Assembly: GCF_018324385.1 (NCBI RefSeq)
Contig: NZ_AP019536.1
Location: 682,001-746,000 of the forward strand
Length of the DNA stretch: 64,000 nucleotides
Direction of reading: 5' to 3'
Source: Ferrigenium kumadai
GTDB lineage: Bacteria; Pseudomonadota; Gammaproteobacteria; Burkholderiales; Gallionellaceae
The translations under genes were made by a program, and so were the position numbers. Below the pieces are notes generated by a model. The model was not told the DNA's origin, searched no databases, and saw only the letters and a program-made list of their open reading frames with translations. Of the stretch, positions 43,281 to 53,487 are shown piece after piece (within the stretch, counting starts at the first letter, position 1; each line of letters opens with the position of its first letter).

Positions 43281-45863
43281 TTAACTAATCAGCTTCTTCA
43301 ACTGATACAGCCTCTCCAGTGCATCCCTGGGACTCAGATCATCCGGCTGCAGATCGCGCAGTGCCGCGACCAGCGGATGCTCTTCCGGCTCCTGGATGTC
43401 CGGCACGGCGGCGAACAGGTCGCCTTGCGGGTTCTGCGCCGCGCTGTTCTGTTCCAGCCTCACCAGTTGTTTCTTCGCGCTTCGGATGACGCTCTGCGGC
43501 ACCCCTGCCAGCGCCGCGACTTGCAGGCCGTAGCTCTGGCTGGCCGCTCCTTCGTTCACGCTGTGCAGGAACACGATGCTGTGTTGATGTTCGACGGCGG
43601 CGAGGTGCACGTTGGCGAGCTGGGAGAATTCCTCCGTGAGCCGCGTGAGCTCAAAGTAGTGGGTGGCGAACAGGGTATAGCTGCGGTTGTTCTCCAGCAG
43701 GTGGCGCGCGATGGCGTAGGCGAGGGCGAGGCCGTCGAAGGTGGAGGTGCCGCGGCCGATCTCGTCCACCAGTACCAGGCTCTTGCCGGTGGCGTTGTGC
43801 AGGATGTTCGCGGCCTCGGTCATCTCGACCATGAAGGTGGAGCGGCCGGAGGCGAGGTCGTCCGATGCACCGATGCGCGTGAAAATCTGGTCGATCTCGC
43901 CCAGCACGGCTTCCTGTGCCGGCACGAAGCTGCCGACGTGCGCGAGCAGGGCGATGATGGCGACCTGGCGCATGTAGGTGGATTTACCGCCCATGTTCGG
44001 GCCGGTGATGAGCAGCATGCGGCGCGCGTCTGCCAGCTGCGTGTCGTTCGGGGTGAACTGCTCGACCTGCGCTTCGACCACCGGATGGCGGCCCTGCTTG
44101 ATGCTGAGCTGCGCGTCGTCGCTGAACTGCGGCGCGCTGAAGTTCAAGGTCGCTGCGCGTTCGGCGAAGGTGGCGAGCACGTCGAGTTCGGCGATGGCGG
44201 CGGCGATGCGCTGCAGTTGCGGGATGAAGGGCGCGAGGCTATCCAGCAGCTGGTCGTAGAGGAACTTCTCGCGCGCCAGCGCGCGGTCGTTCGCGGACAG
44301 CGCCTTGTCCTCGAAGGCCTTGAGCTCCGGCGTGATGTAGCGCTCGACGTTCTTCAGCGTCTGGCGGCGGCGGTAGTCGTCCGGCACGTTGGCCGACTGA
44401 GCCTGGCTCACCTCGATGTAGAAACCGTGCACGCGGTTGTATTCGACCTTGAGGTTGGCGATGCCGGTGCGCGCGCGTTCGCGCGCCTCCAGCGCAATCA
44501 GGAAATCGCCGCAGTTGGTCTGGATGCCGCGCAGTTCGTCCAGTTCGGCATCGTAGCCGTCGGCGATGACGCCGCCTTCGCGCAGGACGGAGGAAGGCTC
44601 GGCCTTCAATGTTTTTTGCAGCAGATCGGCCAGCGCGGCGTCGGCTTGCAGCGCATCGGTCAGACTCTGGATCAGCGGCGCATCGCACGAGGCAAGCGTG
44701 GCGTGCAGTTGCGGCAAGGTCAGCAGGGTGTCGCGCAGGCCGGACAGGTCGCGCGGACGTGCCGATTTCAATGCGATGCGTGCAGTGATGCGTTCGACGT
44801 CCACGCTGGGCTTGAGCTGGTCGTGGATCTTGCGATAGCCCTCTCCCCCAACCCCTCTCCCGCCAGCGGGCGAGGGGAGTAATGCGTCCACAGCATCCAG
44901 CCTTGCGCGCAACACGGCACGGTCGCGTAGCGGATGGTGCAGCCAGTGCGCCAGCTGGCGGCTGCCCATGTTGGTGGCGCAGGTGTCGAGCAGCGAGAGC
45001 AGGGTGGGGGCGGGCTCGCCGCGCAGGGTCTGGGTGATCTCGAGGTTGCGGCGCGTGCTGGCGTCCATGCGCACGTAGCGCTCCGCGCTGTAGACCTGCA
45101 TGCCGCGGATGTGGGCGATGCTCTGGCCCTGCGTAAGTTTCGCGTAGCCGAGCAGCGCGCCTGCCGCTTCGAGGCCTGCGGTGTAGTCGTCGCAGCCGAA
45201 GCCGGCGAGGTCGAGGGTGGAGAACTGCTGGCACAGCGCGCGCCGCGCGGTGTCGAGTTCGAAATGCCAGTCCGGCAGGGATTTCAGCGCCGCATGGTTG
45301 TTGGTCTGCAGGCTCGCGCCTTCGGCATGCAGGATCTCGGAAGGCTGCAGGCGTTCGAGTTCGGCGGGCAGGTTGGCCGGTGCGGTCTCGCACACGTGGA
45401 ACTGGCCCGAGGCGAGGTTGAGCCAGGCGAGGCCCAGCTTGCCCTGGCGTTCGTGCAGCGCGAGCAGCAGGCTGTCGCGCTTTTCTTCCAGCAACGCGGA
45501 GTCGGTGACGGTGCCGGGGGTGATGATGCGCACCACCTTGCGCTCGACCGGGCCTTTGCTGGCGGCCGGGTCGCCGATCTGTTCGCAGATGGCGACCGAC
45601 TCGCCCATCTTCACCAGGCGCGCGAGGTATTGCTCGGCGGCATGGTAGGGCACGCCCGCCATCTTGATCGGGTTGCCGTTGGAGGCGCCGCGCTGCGTGA
45701 GCGTGATGTCCAGCAGCTTCGCCGCACGCTCGGCATCGGCCATGAAGAGTTCGTAGAAATCGCCCATGCGGTAGAACAGCAGCATGTCGGGATGCTCTGC
45801 CTTGATGCGCAGGTATTGCTGCATCATCGGGGTGTGGCTTACTGCCTTGTTTTCTTTAGTCAC
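43281..45863 (-). CDS. mutS: DNA mismatch repair protein MutS
   Basis: An 860-residue mismatch-recognition ATPase. The N-terminal clamp has [28 protein letters not shown] with the Phe-x-Glu mismatch wedge, and the C-terminal ATPase has Walker [15 protein letters not shown] (about residues 608-621), Walker [14 protein letters not shown] and the ATHY switch. The start is GTG at 45863; ATG at codon 13 is an alternative. In the core/lever region about 14 residues ([14 protein letters not shown], about 329-342) come from an interspersed repeat inserted in frame. Confidence 0.95.
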   Translation of the reverse strand: MTKENKAVSHTPMMQQYLRIKAEHPDMLLFYRMGDFYELFMADAERAAKLLDITLTQRGASNGNPIKMAGVPYHAAEQYLARLVKMGESVAICEQIGDPAASKGPVERKVVRIITPGTVTDSALLEEKRDSLLLALHERQGKLGLAWLNLASGQFHVCETAPANLPAELERLQPSEILHAEGASLQTNNHAALKSLPDWHFELDTARRALCQQFSTLDLAGFGCDDYTAGLEAAGALLGYAKLTQGQSIAHIRGMQVYSAERYVRMDASTRRNLEITQTLRGEPAPTLLSLLDTCATNMGSRQLAHWLHHPLRDRAVLRARLDAVDALLPSPAGGRGVGGEGYRKIHDQLKPSVDVERITARIALKSARPRDLSGLRDTLLTLPQLHATLASCDAPLIQSLTDALQADAALADLLQKTLKAEPSSVLREGGVIADGYDAELDELRGIQTNCGDFLIALEARERARTGIANLKVEYNRVHGFYIEVSQAQSANVPDDYRRRQTLKNVERYITPELKAFEDKALSANDRALAREKFLYDQLLDSLAPFIPQLQRIAAAIAELDVLATFAERAATLNFSAPQFSDDAQLSIKQGRHPVVEAQVEQFTPNDTQLADARRMLLITGPNMGGKSTYMRQVAIIALLAHVGSFVPAQEAVLGEIDQIFTRIGASDDLASGRSTFMVEMTEAANILHNATGKSLVLVDEIGRGTSTFDGLALAYAIARHLLENNRSYTLFATHYFELTRLTEEFSQLANVHLAAVEHQHSIVFLHSVNEGAASQSYGLQVAALAGVPQSVIRSAKKQLVRLEQNSAAQNPQGDLFAAVPDIQEPEEHPLVAALRDLQPDDLSPRDALERLYQLKKLIS
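44839..44879 (-). repeat. Interspersed repeat inside mutS
   Basis: A 41-bp unit with CTCTCCCGCCAGCGGGCGAG at its centre, forming GCCCGCTGGCGGG-type hairpins, of a kind scattered through proteobacterial genomes. It sits between the conserved AVDAL and KIHDQL parts of MutS and keeps the frame. Confidence 0.8.
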
Positions 45864-45937
45864 TTTGTCTAATCATCTAACTGTCAAACTGCGTGCCGGT
45901 GGCCATCAGGATGGGGCGCGCGCTGAAAGCTGGCGCC

Positions 45938-46084
45938 CTATTTTTTTCTGGGAGCGATGATGATGACTATTGCGGCCGCAATCAGAAAAATCCACCAATG
46001 CTCGACAGCATCATTCCACATGTCCACAACAACGGTATCCCACCAGCTCGAGGCTGGGGGAAGGGGAGAATCTGGTGTATTCAT
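45938..46084 (-). CDS. 48-residue single-helix membrane protein
   Basis: This short gene is within the 367-bp gap between mutS and the DUF47 gene. ATG at 46084 is preceded by AAGGA nine bases away. The product has a polar start (NTPDSPLPPASSWWD), one membrane helix WWIFLIAAAIVIIIA and a basic PRKK end, the typical look of a small inner-membrane protein with its tail in the cytoplasm. The rest of the gap (46085-46230) shows no gene. Function unknown. Confidence 0.5.
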   Translation of the reverse strand: MNTPDSPLPPASSWWDTVVVDMWNDAVEHWWIFLIAAAIVIIIAPRKK

Positions 46085-46230
46085 GACGCATTTTCCTTCC
46101 AGTAAAACTGGCGTTTTCAGAATGGGTGCGCGTTGACGGAAGCTTTGTTGCTACATGTTTAGCACCGAATTACGGTGGGCATTATTACAGAATGAACGTC
46201 CCCCACGCCAGCAGAAGAACCGGCGTGTGA

Positions 46231-46872
46231 TCAGGAAATCTTGACCACGATGTCGTGCAGGCGGTTGGCGCAGAGCGCCATGTGCTGGGCGGCATTGGTC
46301 AGGTGACGGTAGATCTCGCGGCGCTTGAACATGTTGATGTAGTCGGTGCCCTCGAACAGGATGGGCAGGGCGGCGCGGTACAACTTCTCCGCATGGCGCT
46401 CGGCCTTGCGCGCCGCGTCGGCGTCCAGCGCGGCGGTAGCGGGCGTCGTGGCGAGTTTGGCGAAGCCGTTGGCCAGCGCATCGACGCCTTCCTTGATGCA
46501 GTGCGAGATGTTGCGCATGAAGTCGTCCGGCGTGACGGCGAGCACGTCCATCTCATGCACCGTGGTCTTGCAATACATCACGATGTCGTCCAGCGCCATG
46601 ATGGCGCGGTAGATGTCCTCGCGGTCGATCGGGGTGGAGAACGCCTCGTTCAGCTCATGCAGGTTGCGCACCTTGATCTCGTCGGCCTCCTGCACGTTCT
46701 GCTTGAGCGCATCCGCGACTACCGGATCGCCGTACTCCATGTACTCGACCAGCAGGTTGACGGTGTGCGCGACCTTGATGTTCTGCTCGGTCAGCATGTG
46801 GAAGAAGTCCGGCACCTTGGGGAATACCCGGTCCAGAATCATCGCGAGTATGGTCTTGGAGGCTTCAATCAT
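46231..46872 (-). CDS. DUF47 PhoU-like protein, partner of the Pit transporter
   Basis: A 213-residue helical protein of the DUF47/TIGR00153 family, related to PhoU. ATG at 46872 has GGAG in front. It directly follows the pit gene (28 bp), the standard pairing; such proteins are thought to modulate phosphate transport by Pit. DEIKVRNLHELNEAFSTPIDREDIYRAIMALDDIV carries the conserved acidic helix. Confidence 0.88.
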   Translation of the reverse strand: MIEASKTILAMILDRVFPKVPDFFHMLTEQNIKVAHTVNLLVEYMEYGDPVVADALKQNVQEADEIKVRNLHELNEAFSTPIDREDIYRAIMALDDIVMYCKTTVHEMDVLAVTPDDFMRNISHCIKEGVDALANGFAKLATTPATAALDADAARKAERHAEKLYRAALPILFEGTDYINMFKRREIYRHLTNAAQHMALCANRLHDIVVKIS

Positions 46873-46900
46873 GGGAGGTTCTCCGTCATGGATGAATTGC

Positions 46901-47932
46901 TCAGGTGAAGGCGCGGACGACAAGATAGCAGGTAATCGCCATCAATGCCGCGCCGGGAATGGTGATCAGCCAGGTGGTGACGATCTCGCGCGCCTTTCCC
47001 CAGCGCACGGCCTTGGGGCGTTCCGAGGCGCCGATGCCCATGATGGAGGAGGCGACCACGTGCGTGGTGGAGACCGGCGCGCCGAACATCGACGAGCCGA
47101 AGATCACGGCGCCGGCGGTCACCTGCGAATCCAGCGCATGCAGCGGGCGGATCTTGTAGATGGAGAAACCCAGCGTGCGCACGATCTGCCAGCCGCCGGT
47201 GAGGATGCCCAGCGTGATGGTGAGCGAGCAGGCCATCATCACCCAGAACGGCACTTCGAAGGTCGGGATGAAGCCGCCGAGCAGCAGCACCAGCGTCAGG
47301 ATACCCATGCTCTTCTGCGCGTCGTTGGCGCCGTGCGAGAAGGCCAGTCCCGCCGAGGTGACGTATTGCAGGCGTCGCAGGTCGCGGTTGATCGAGGGGT
47401 GCGCGCCGCGCAGCAGCATCAGCATGATCTTGTGCAGGATGAAGCCGACCCAGAAGCCGACGAGGGGGGAGAGGATCAGGGCGACGATCACCTTGGCCAC
47501 GCCGCTCAAGTGGCCCTGAAACAGTTCGTCGAATCCCCACGAGACATGGTCGGAGCCCGCCGCGATCACGACCACACCGGCCAGTCCGCCGACCAGCGCA
47601 TGGGATGAGGAAGAGGGGATGCCGCGCCACCAGGTCAGCAGGTTCCACCCGATCGCGCCGGCCAGTCCGCACAGCACGATGGTCAGGGAGAGCACGCGGT
47701 CGAGGTCGTCCAGCGTGACGAACGTGCCGATGGTGTTGGCCACCGCCGTGCCCCCGAGCAGGGGCCCGAGGAATTCGAAGAAGGCGACCAGCATCACTGC
47801 CTGCACCGGCGTCATCGCCCGCGAGGCGATGACCGTGGCGATGATGTTCGCGGCGTCATGGAAACCGTTGGTGTACTCGAACACCAGCACCACGATGATG
47901 GTCGCGATGGCCAGGACGAGGATGGTGTCCAT
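46901..47932 (-). CDS. pit: Low-affinity inorganic phosphate transporter, Pit family
   Basis: A 343-residue inner-membrane protein with about ten hydrophobic helices. The duplicated Pit signature appears as NGFHDAANIIATVIASRAM (residues 22-40) and SHGANDAQKSMGILTL (about 199-214). It imports metal-phosphate with protons. It lies between suhB (18 bp upstream) and the DUF47 gene, probably as one transcript. Confidence 0.92.
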   Translation of the reverse strand: MDTILVLAIATIIVVLVFEYTNGFHDAANIIATVIASRAMTPVQAVMLVAFFEFLGPLLGGTAVANTIGTFVTLDDLDRVLSLTIVLCGLAGAIGWNLLTWWRGIPSSSSHALVGGLAGVVVIAAGSDHVSWGFDELFQGHLSGVAKVIVALILSPLVGFWVGFILHKIMLMLLRGAHPSINRDLRRLQYVTSAGLAFSHGANDAQKSMGILTLVLLLGGFIPTFEVPFWVMMACSLTITLGILTGGWQIVRTLGFSIYKIRPLHALDSQVTAGAVIFGSSMFGAPVSTTHVVASSIMGIGASERPKAVRWGKAREIVTTWLITIPGAALMAITCYLVVRAFT

Positions 47933-47950
47933 GTTGGCCGGCGCCGTCCG

Positions 47951-48751
47951 TTACTGGCCCTTCAGTGCGGGCGTCAGGTGCGGCGCGATCACTTGCAGCA
48001 GCTGCGGGTGGATGTTCGGGTTGCCCGCGCAGATGTGGCCGGTCTTGAGGTAGGTCTCCTTGCCGTGCAGGTCGCTGACCATGCCGCCCGCTTCGGTGAT
48101 CAGCAGCGTGCCCGCGGCGATGTCCCAGACGTGCAGGCCGGTCTCGAAGAAGCCGTCATAGCGGCCCGCGGCCATCCACGCCAGGTCCAGCGCGGCGGAG
48201 CCGGGGCGGCGCAGGCCCGCGGTCTTCTGTATCAGGTCCTTGAAGATGCCGACGTAGGCATCCATGTGATCGAACTTGGTGTAGGGGAAGCCGGTGCCGA
48301 TCAGGCTGTCGGCCAGGTTCACGCGCTTGGTGACACGGATGCGCTTGTCGTTGAGGAACGCGCCGCGGCCGCGCGTGGCGGTGAACAGCTCGTTCTTGGT
48401 CGGGTCGTACACCACGGCCTGGGTGATGACCCCCTTGTGCTGCAGCGCGATGGACACGGCGAATTGCGGAAAGCCGTGCAGGAAATTGGTCGTTCCATCC
48501 AGCGGATCGATGATCCAGACGAACTCCGAGTCGCCTTGGGTGCCGCTCTCTTCTGCTAGAATCGCGTGGTCAGGATAGGCTTCCAGCAAGGTCTGGATGA
48601 TGGTCTGTTCGGCGGCGCGGTCCACCTCGCTGACGAAATCCGCATGGGATTTCCTGGTGACGGTAAGGTGATCGATCTTGTCCGTGGCGCGGTAGATCAG
48701 GTTGCCGGCGCGACGCGCGGCCTTCACCGCGATGTTTAGCATTGGGTGCAT
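47951..48751 (-). CDS. suhB: Inositol monophosphatase family protein SuhB
   Basis: A 266-residue Mg-dependent phosphatase. The metal motifs ILAEESG (about residues 62-68), [15 protein letters not shown] (about 80-94) and the C-terminal [19 protein letters not shown] are complete. In E. coli SuhB also joins rRNA antitermination complexes. It diverges from trmJ over 83 bp, a conserved beta/gammaproteobacterial arrangement. Confidence 0.95.
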   Translation of the reverse strand: MHPMLNIAVKAARRAGNLIYRATDKIDHLTVTRKSHADFVSEVDRAAEQTIIQTLLEAYPDHAILAEESGTQGDSEFVWIIDPLDGTTNFLHGFPQFAVSIALQHKGVITQAVVYDPTKNELFTATRGRGAFLNDKRIRVTKRVNLADSLIGTGFPYTKFDHMDAYVGIFKDLIQKTAGLRRPGSAALDLAWMAAGRYDGFFETGLHVWDIAAGTLLITEAGGMVSDLHGKETYLKTGHICAGNPNIHPQLLQVIAPHLTPALKGQ

Positions 48752-48834
48752 GGATAACGACCTTTTTAATGAGCTGATGGAATCGGGAACGCCGGAACGG
48801 TTCCCACGGCACGCATTTTAGTTGGAATTACGTT

Positions 48835-49608
48835 TTGGATAAACAAAATCATTTGGGGAATGTGCGGGTGGTGCTCAGCCACACTTCGCATCCCGGCAAC
48901 ATCGGCGCGGCGGCTCGTGCGATGAAGACCATGGGGCTGCGCCACCTGTACCTGATCAATCCTCGCCACTTCCCCGATCCGCAGGCCGATGCGATGGCGG
49001 CGGGGGCGGATGACATCTTGCGGAACGCGGTGGTGTGCTCGTCCATCGACGAGGCGTTGCAGGGCGTGGTGTTCACCGTGGCGATGACGGCGCGGCTGCG
49101 CGACATCTCCATCGAGGTGAAGACGCCGCGCGAGGCGATGCCGGAACTGCTGCAACAGGCGGCGCAACAGCCGGTGGCCATGCTGTTCGGCACCGAGATG
49201 TCCGGGCTGACCAACGAGGAAATGGGCAAGGCGCAGGTGCTGGTGAACATCCCGACGAATCCGGACTTCTCCTCGCTCAACGTCGCCGCTGCGGTGCAGG
49301 TGATGAGCTATGAGCTGAGCGCGGCAGCGCAGGATTTCGTGCCCCGGGTGCAGGAAGTGCAACCGGCATCCCACGAGCAGGTGGAGGGCTATTTCGCTCA
49401 CCTGGAGAAGGTGCTGTTCGAGATCGGCTTCTTCACCACGCAGAATCCCTCGCGCCTGATGCAGCGGTTGCGCCGGCTGTACGCGCGCGCGCGGCCGGAG
49501 GCGGAGGAGATCAACATCCTGCGCGGTATCCTCAGCGTCACAACCGAGTACAATGCGCGCCTCAAAAAACGCTATTCGGAAGAACACTCGGATGTTCAAG
49601 AACATTAG
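48835..49608 (+). CDS. trmJ: tRNA 2'-O-methyltransferase TrmJ
   Basis: A 257-residue SPOUT methyltransferase that modifies nucleotide 32 of tRNA. Family motifs: [17 protein letters not shown] (about residues 19-35), [13 protein letters not shown] (about 121-133) and [20 protein letters not shown] (about 141-160), the last forming the trefoil knot. The start is TTG at 48835. It overlaps cysE by 17 bp and begins the trmJ-cysE-isc run. Confidence 0.93.
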   Translation: MDKQNHLGNVRVVLSHTSHPGNIGAAARAMKTMGLRHLYLINPRHFPDPQADAMAAGADDILRNAVVCSSIDEALQGVVFTVAMTARLRDISIEVKTPREAMPELLQQAAQQPVAMLFGTEMSGLTNEEMGKAQVLVNIPTNPDFSSLNVAAAVQVMSYELSAAAQDFVPRVQEVQPASHEQVEGYFAHLEKVLFEIGFFTTQNPSRLMQRLRRLYARARPEAEEINILRGILSVTTEYNARLKKRYSEEHSDVQEH

Positions 49609-50320
49609 AGAAGACATTGCCAGCGTATTCGACCGCGACCCCGCGGCGCGGACCACCTTCGAGGTGCTGACCTGCTATCCGGGGCTGCATGCGCGCATCT
49701 TTCATCGCATGGCGAACAAGCTGTGGCACGCCAACTTCAAGTGGTTGGCGCGCTTTATCTCGCACATCGCCCGTTTCTTTACCGGTATCGAGATCCATCC
49801 GGGCGCGACCATCGGGCGGCGTTTCTTCATCGACCATGGCATGGGCGTGGTGATCGGCGAAACCGCCGAGATCGGCGACGACGTGACCATGTACCACGGC
49901 GTGACCCTGGGCGGCACTTCGTGGAAGGAAGGCAAGCGCCATCCCACACTGGGCAACGGCGTGGTTGTCGGCGCGGGGGCGAAGATCCTTGGCCCGATCC
50001 ATATCGGCGACGGCGCGAAGATCGGCTCGAACGCGGTGGTGGTGAAGGACGTTCCGGCGGGCGCGACGGCGGCGGGTATTCCGGCGCGCATCCTCGACGA
50101 GGAGAAGAAGGCGGCGGGTTTCAGCGCCTACGGCCTCAGCAACGACCAGAACGACCCGGTTTCCAAGGCGCTGCATGGCCTGATCGGCCACAGCATGACG
50201 GTGGACCAGCGTATCGACTTCATTCTTCAGCAGTTGGAGAAGATGGGGGTGAGGGTGGAAGAGGAGCGCGCTACCGCCGAAAAATTTGACCCTAATCACC
50301 TAAACAAGATAGTTGACTAA
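49592..50320 (+). CDS. cysE: Serine O-acetyltransferase CysE
   Basis: A 242-residue left-handed beta-helix acetyltransferase forming O-acetylserine, the cysteine precursor. The hexapeptide region runs from [33 protein letters not shown] to [26 protein letters not shown]; the catalytic His are in DHG and MYHGVTLGG. It is linked to isc genes because IscS takes sulfur from cysteine. Its start at 49592 lies in the trmJ 3' end. Confidence 0.93.
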   Translation: MFKNIREDIASVFDRDPAARTTFEVLTCYPGLHARIFHRMANKLWHANFKWLARFISHIARFFTGIEIHPGATIGRRFFIDHGMGVVIGETAEIGDDVTMYHGVTLGGTSWKEGKRHPTLGNGVVVGAGAKILGPIHIGDGAKIGSNAVVVKDVPAGATAAGIPARILDEEKKAAGFSAYGLSNDQNDPVSKALHGLIGHSMTVDQRIDFILQQLEKMGVRVEEERATAEKFDPNHLNKIVD

Positions 50321-50373
50321 AAAAATTGGGTATTCTATGATTCATTCACAATAAAGCGTTGAACCTTGGCGAT

Positions 50374-50388
50374 TTTGAATGATTCAAA
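50374..50388. promoter_or_regulatory. Palindrome upstream of iscR
   Basis: TTTGAAT-G-ATTCAAA is a perfect 7+1+7 palindrome, 31 bp before the iscR ATG in the 98-bp cysE-iscR gap. It may be an operator for IscR or another regulator; it does not clearly match the E. coli IscR type 1 site. Confidence 0.35.
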
Positions 50389-50418
50389 CTCAGTACTCTG
50401 CAAATAGGAGATGTTGAC

Positions 50419-50886
50419 ATGCGACTGACCACAAAAGGACGTTTTGCCGTTACGGCGATGGTTGACCTAGCGACGCGAGGCGGGAAAGGCCCCGTGACGC
50501 TGGCAGGGATCAGCGAACGGCAGAACATTTCGTTGTCCTATCTGGAACAACTGTTCGGCAAGCTGCGCCGCAACAACATCGTCGAGAGCGTGCGCGGTCC
50601 CGGCGGCGGTTATTACCTTGCGCGTACGGCGGACAAGATCAGTGCTGCCGAGATCATTCAGGCGGTGGACGAGCCGCTGGATGCGACCAGTTGCGGCGGC
50701 AAGGGTGATTGCCTGTGTGGCAAGCCATGCATCGCTCATGATCTGTGGATGGGTTTGAACGAGAAGATCTTCGACTATCTGGAGTCGGTCAACCTGCAGC
50801 AGCTGGTGGATGTTCACAACAAGCACAATGGCGATGCGGTGCCCGTGTCGCTGGACAACATGTCCAGCGCGGGTACTACGGCCTAA
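50419..50886 (+). CDS. iscR: Fe-S-sensing repressor IscR
   Basis: A 155-residue Rrf2-type regulator. The winged helix is at residues 1-70 (MRLTTKGRFAVTAMVDLA, ISLSYLEQLFGKLR). The cluster-binding Cys are in TSCGGKGDCLCGKPCIAH (about 92-109), with the nearby His as fourth ligand. With a [2Fe-2S] cluster it represses the isc operon. AGGAG precedes the ATG. It is first of the operon. Confidence 0.95.
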   Translation: MRLTTKGRFAVTAMVDLATRGGKGPVTLAGISERQNISLSYLEQLFGKLRRNNIVESVRGPGGGYYLARTADKISAAEIIQAVDEPLDATSCGGKGDCLCGKPCIAHDLWMGLNEKIFDYLESVNLQQLVDVHNKHNGDAVPVSLDNMSSAGTTA

Positions 50887-50898
50887 AGGAATCGAACC

Positions 50899-52107
50899 TT
50901 GAAACTGCCGATCTACATGGATTATTCCGCGACCACGCCGGTTGACCCGCGCGTGGCGGAAAAAATGATTCCCTATCTCACCGAGAAGTTCGGCAATCCG
51001 GCTTCCCGTTCCCACGCTTTCGGCTGGGAAGCCGACGAGGCGGTGGAGCAGGCGCGCGCGCAGGTCGCCGCGCTGGTGAATGCCGATCCCAAGGAGATCG
51101 TCTGGACCTCCGGCGCCACCGAATCGAACAACCTCGCCATCAAGGGCGCGGCGCATTTCTATCAGGGCAAGGGCAAGCATGTCGTCACGATGCGCATCGA
51201 GCACAAGGCGGTGCTGGATACCGTGCGCGAACTGGAACGCGAGGGTTTCGAAGCGACTTATCTCGATCCAGAGCCTTCCGGCCTGCTTGACCTGGAAAAA
51301 TTCAAGGCGTCGTTGCGTCCTGACACCATCCTGGTTTCGGTGATGCTGGTGAACAACGAGATCGGCGTGATCCAGGACATCGCCGCCATCGGCGAGATCT
51401 GCCGCGAGAAGGGCATCCTGTTCCACGTCGATGCGGCACAGGCGACCGGCAAGGTGGAGATCGACCTGCAGAAATTGAAGGTTGACCTGATGTCGTTCTC
51501 CGCGCACAAGACTTACGGGCCGAAGGGCATCGGCGCGCTGTACGTGCGCCGCAAGCCGCGCGTCCGGCTGGAAGCGCAGATGCACGGCGGCGGGCACGAG
51601 CGCGGCATGCGTTCCGGCACGCTGCCGACGCACCAGATCGTCGGCATGGGCGAGGCGTTCCGCATCGCCAGGGAAGAGATGACGCAGGAGAACGAGCGAG
51701 TTCGCATGCTGCGAGATCGCCTGCTGAACGGGCTGAAGAGCATGGAAGAGGTGCATATCAACGGCGACATGGAACACCGCGTGCCGCACAACCTCAACCT
51801 CAGCTTCAACTTCGTCGAAGGCGAGTCGCTGATCATGGCGATCAAGGATGTCGCAGTGTCCAGCGGTTCCGCCTGCACTTCGGCGAGCCTGGAGCCGTCC
51901 TATGTGCTGCGCGCCTTGGGCCGCAGCGATGAACTGGCGCACAGCTCGATCCGCTTCAGCGTCGGTCGCTTCACCACCGTCGAGGAAGTGGATTATGTAA
52001 TCGCGCTGCTGAACGACAAGATCGGCAAGCTGCGCGAACTGTCGCCGCTGTGGGATATGTACAAAGAGGGCATCGATCTGAACACCGTGCAGTGGGCTGC
52101 ACACTGA
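50899..52107 (+). CDS. iscS: Cysteine desulfurase IscS
   Basis: A 402-residue group I PLP enzyme giving sulfur to IscU and to tRNA thiolation. It starts with TTG at 50899 (AAGGA in front): the opening [22 protein letters not shown] is the one expected. The PLP Lys is in [14 protein letters not shown] (about residue 203) and the catalytic Cys in [14 protein letters not shown] (about 326). Confidence 0.97.
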   Translation: MKLPIYMDYSATTPVDPRVAEKMIPYLTEKFGNPASRSHAFGWEADEAVEQARAQVAALVNADPKEIVWTSGATESNNLAIKGAAHFYQGKGKHVVTMRIEHKAVLDTVRELEREGFEATYLDPEPSGLLDLEKFKASLRPDTILVSVMLVNNEIGVIQDIAAIGEICREKGILFHVDAAQATGKVEIDLQKLKVDLMSFSAHKTYGPKGIGALYVRRKPRVRLEAQMHGGGHERGMRSGTLPTHQIVGMGEAFRIAREEMTQENERVRMLRDRLLNGLKSMEEVHINGDMEHRVPHNLNLSFNFVEGESLIMAIKDVAVSSGSACTSASLEPSYVLRALGRSDELAHSSIRFSVGRFTTVEEVDYVIALLNDKIGKLRELSPLWDMYKEGIDLNTVQWAAH

Positions 52108-52108
52108 C

Positions 52109-52176
52109 GTAGGGGCGCGATTCATCGCGCCCTTAGTGATCGTCAATATATTGGGCGCGATGAATCGCGCCTCTAC
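52109..52176. repeat. Inverted pair of palindromic repeats between iscS and iscU
   Basis: The 25-bp units 52109-52133 and 52152-52176 are inverted copies (23 of 25 match) and each is itself a hairpin, GGCGCGA-TTCA-TCGCGCC. They follow the iscS stop by 1 bp and precede the iscU start by 11 bp, leaving the iscU ribosome site free. Both copies lie in the transcript, so they can form two small hairpins or one long one. Confidence 0.85.
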
Positions 52177-52187
52177 AGGAGCACAAA

Positions 52188-52604
52188 ATGGCTTACAGCG
52201 AAAAAGTACTGGATCACTACGAGCACCCGCGCAACGTGGGCTCGCTGGACAAGGATTCGACGGACGTGGGTACCGGCATGGTCGGCGCTCCGGCCTGCGG
52301 CGACGTGATGAAATTGCAGATCAAGGTCGGCAAGGACGGCGTGATCGAGGATGCGAAGTTCAAGACCTACGGCTGCGGCTCGGCGATCGCTTCGAGTTCG
52401 CTGGTGACCGAGTGGGTGAAGGGCAAGACCGTGGATCAGGCCCTGCAGATCAAGAACACGCAGATCGCCGAAGAACTGGCGCTGCCGCCGGTGAAGATCC
52501 ACTGCTCCATCCTCGCGGAAGACGCGATCAAGGCAGCGGTGGCCGACTACAAGGCCAAGCATGGCGAGAATGTGGAGACCGCCGCCTGCAAGGGCGGCGT
52601 TTAA
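52188..52604 (+). CDS. iscU: Fe-S cluster scaffold IscU
   Basis: A 138-residue scaffold on which [2Fe-2S] clusters form. The three Cys ligands are present (GAPACGDVMKL, TYGCGSAIASSS, KIHCSILAEDAI), plus the LPPVK motif bound by HscA. It lies between iscS and iscA. Confidence 0.97.
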   Translation: MAYSEKVLDHYEHPRNVGSLDKDSTDVGTGMVGAPACGDVMKLQIKVGKDGVIEDAKFKTYGCGSAIASSSLVTEWVKGKTVDQALQIKNTQIAEELALPPVKIHCSILAEDAIKAAVADYKAKHGENVETAACKGGV

Positions 52605-52621
52605 CGGACGGAGAATAAATC

Positions 52622-52945
52622 ATGGCGATCACGCTGACTGAAAATGCCGCCAAGCATGTGTTGAACTTCATCGCCAAGCGCGGCAAGGGCGCTGGCCTGC
52701 GCATCGGGGTGCGCACCAGCGGTTGCTCCGGCATGGCTTACAAGCTCGAGTTCGCCGACGAGATCGGCAGCGACGATATCCAGTTCGACAGCAACGGGGT
52801 GAAGGTGCTGGTCGATCCCAAGAGCCTGCCCTACATCGACGGTATGGAACTGGACTACGTGCGCGAGGGATTGAACGAGGGATTCAAGTTCAATAACCCG
52901 AACGTCAAAGATACTTGCGGCTGCGGCGAGAGTTTTAAAGTTTGA
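52622..52945 (+). CDS. iscA: Fe-S assembly A-type carrier IscA
   Basis: A 107-residue HesB-family protein. Cys are in [10 protein letters not shown] and [11 protein letters not shown], the conserved three-Cys set. GGACGGAGAA precedes ATG. Its stop overlaps the hscB start (TGATG). Confidence 0.96.
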   Translation: MAITLTENAAKHVLNFIAKRGKGAGLRIGVRTSGCSGMAYKLEFADEIGSDDIQFDSNGVKVLVDPKSLPYIDGMELDYVREGLNEGFKFNNPNVKDTCGCGESFKV

Positions 52946-53487
52946 TGCAGCCCTCAGGCTTCGATCTCCAGCAAAACCACTTCCAGCTGTTCGGTCTGGC
53001 GCAGTCATTCGACATCGATGCTGCGCAATTGGATCAGCACTACCGTGCCTTGCAGGCGCAGGTTCACCCCGACAAATCCGCCCACCTTTCCGATGCCGAG
53101 CAGCGCCTCGCCATGCAGCGTTCCACCCAGGTGAACGAGGCATACCAGACGTTGCGCAACCCGTTGCGTCGCGCGCGCTACCTGTTGACGCTGCACGGCG
53201 TGGACACCCAGGAGGACACCAACACCAGCATGCCGTTGGATTTCCTCATGGCGCAGATGGAATGGCGCGAGGCCATCGCCGAGGCGCAGCAGGCAGGAGA
53301 TGTCGCGGTGCTGGATGGACTAGAGGCGCGTCTGAATCGCGAAACTCGCGAGCTTGAAACAGAGCTTGAGGTTAAAATCGACGCCGAGAAAAATTACGCG
53401 GATGCCGCCGGACTGGTGCGCAAGCTGCGCTTCATGGAAAAACTCGCGGAAGAGATTCATTCCGCCTACGACGCAATCGACTCCTAA
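52945..53487 (+). CDS. hscB: Co-chaperone HscB
   Basis: A 180-residue J-domain protein recruiting IscU to HscA. The J-domain HPD is in [13 protein letters not shown] (about residue 42-44), followed by an IscU-binding three-helix C-terminal domain. ATG at 52945 overlaps the iscA stop; its own stop overlaps the hscA ATG at 53487. Confidence 0.94.
   Translation: MQPSGFDLQQNHFQLFGLAQSFDIDAAQLDQHYRALQAQVHPDKSAHLSDAEQRLAMQRSTQVNEAYQTLRNPLRRARYLLTLHGVDTQEDTNTSMPLDFLMAQMEWREAIAEAQQAGDVAVLDGLEARLNRETRELETELEVKIDAEKNYADAAGLVRKLRFMEKLAEEIHSAYDAIDS

Noticed and set aside
43254..44882. Long open frame opposite mutS (542 codons)
   Set aside because: Lies antisense to the complete, motif-rich mutS; low-complexity Arg/Val/Gln/Asp composition of a GC-rich shadow frame.
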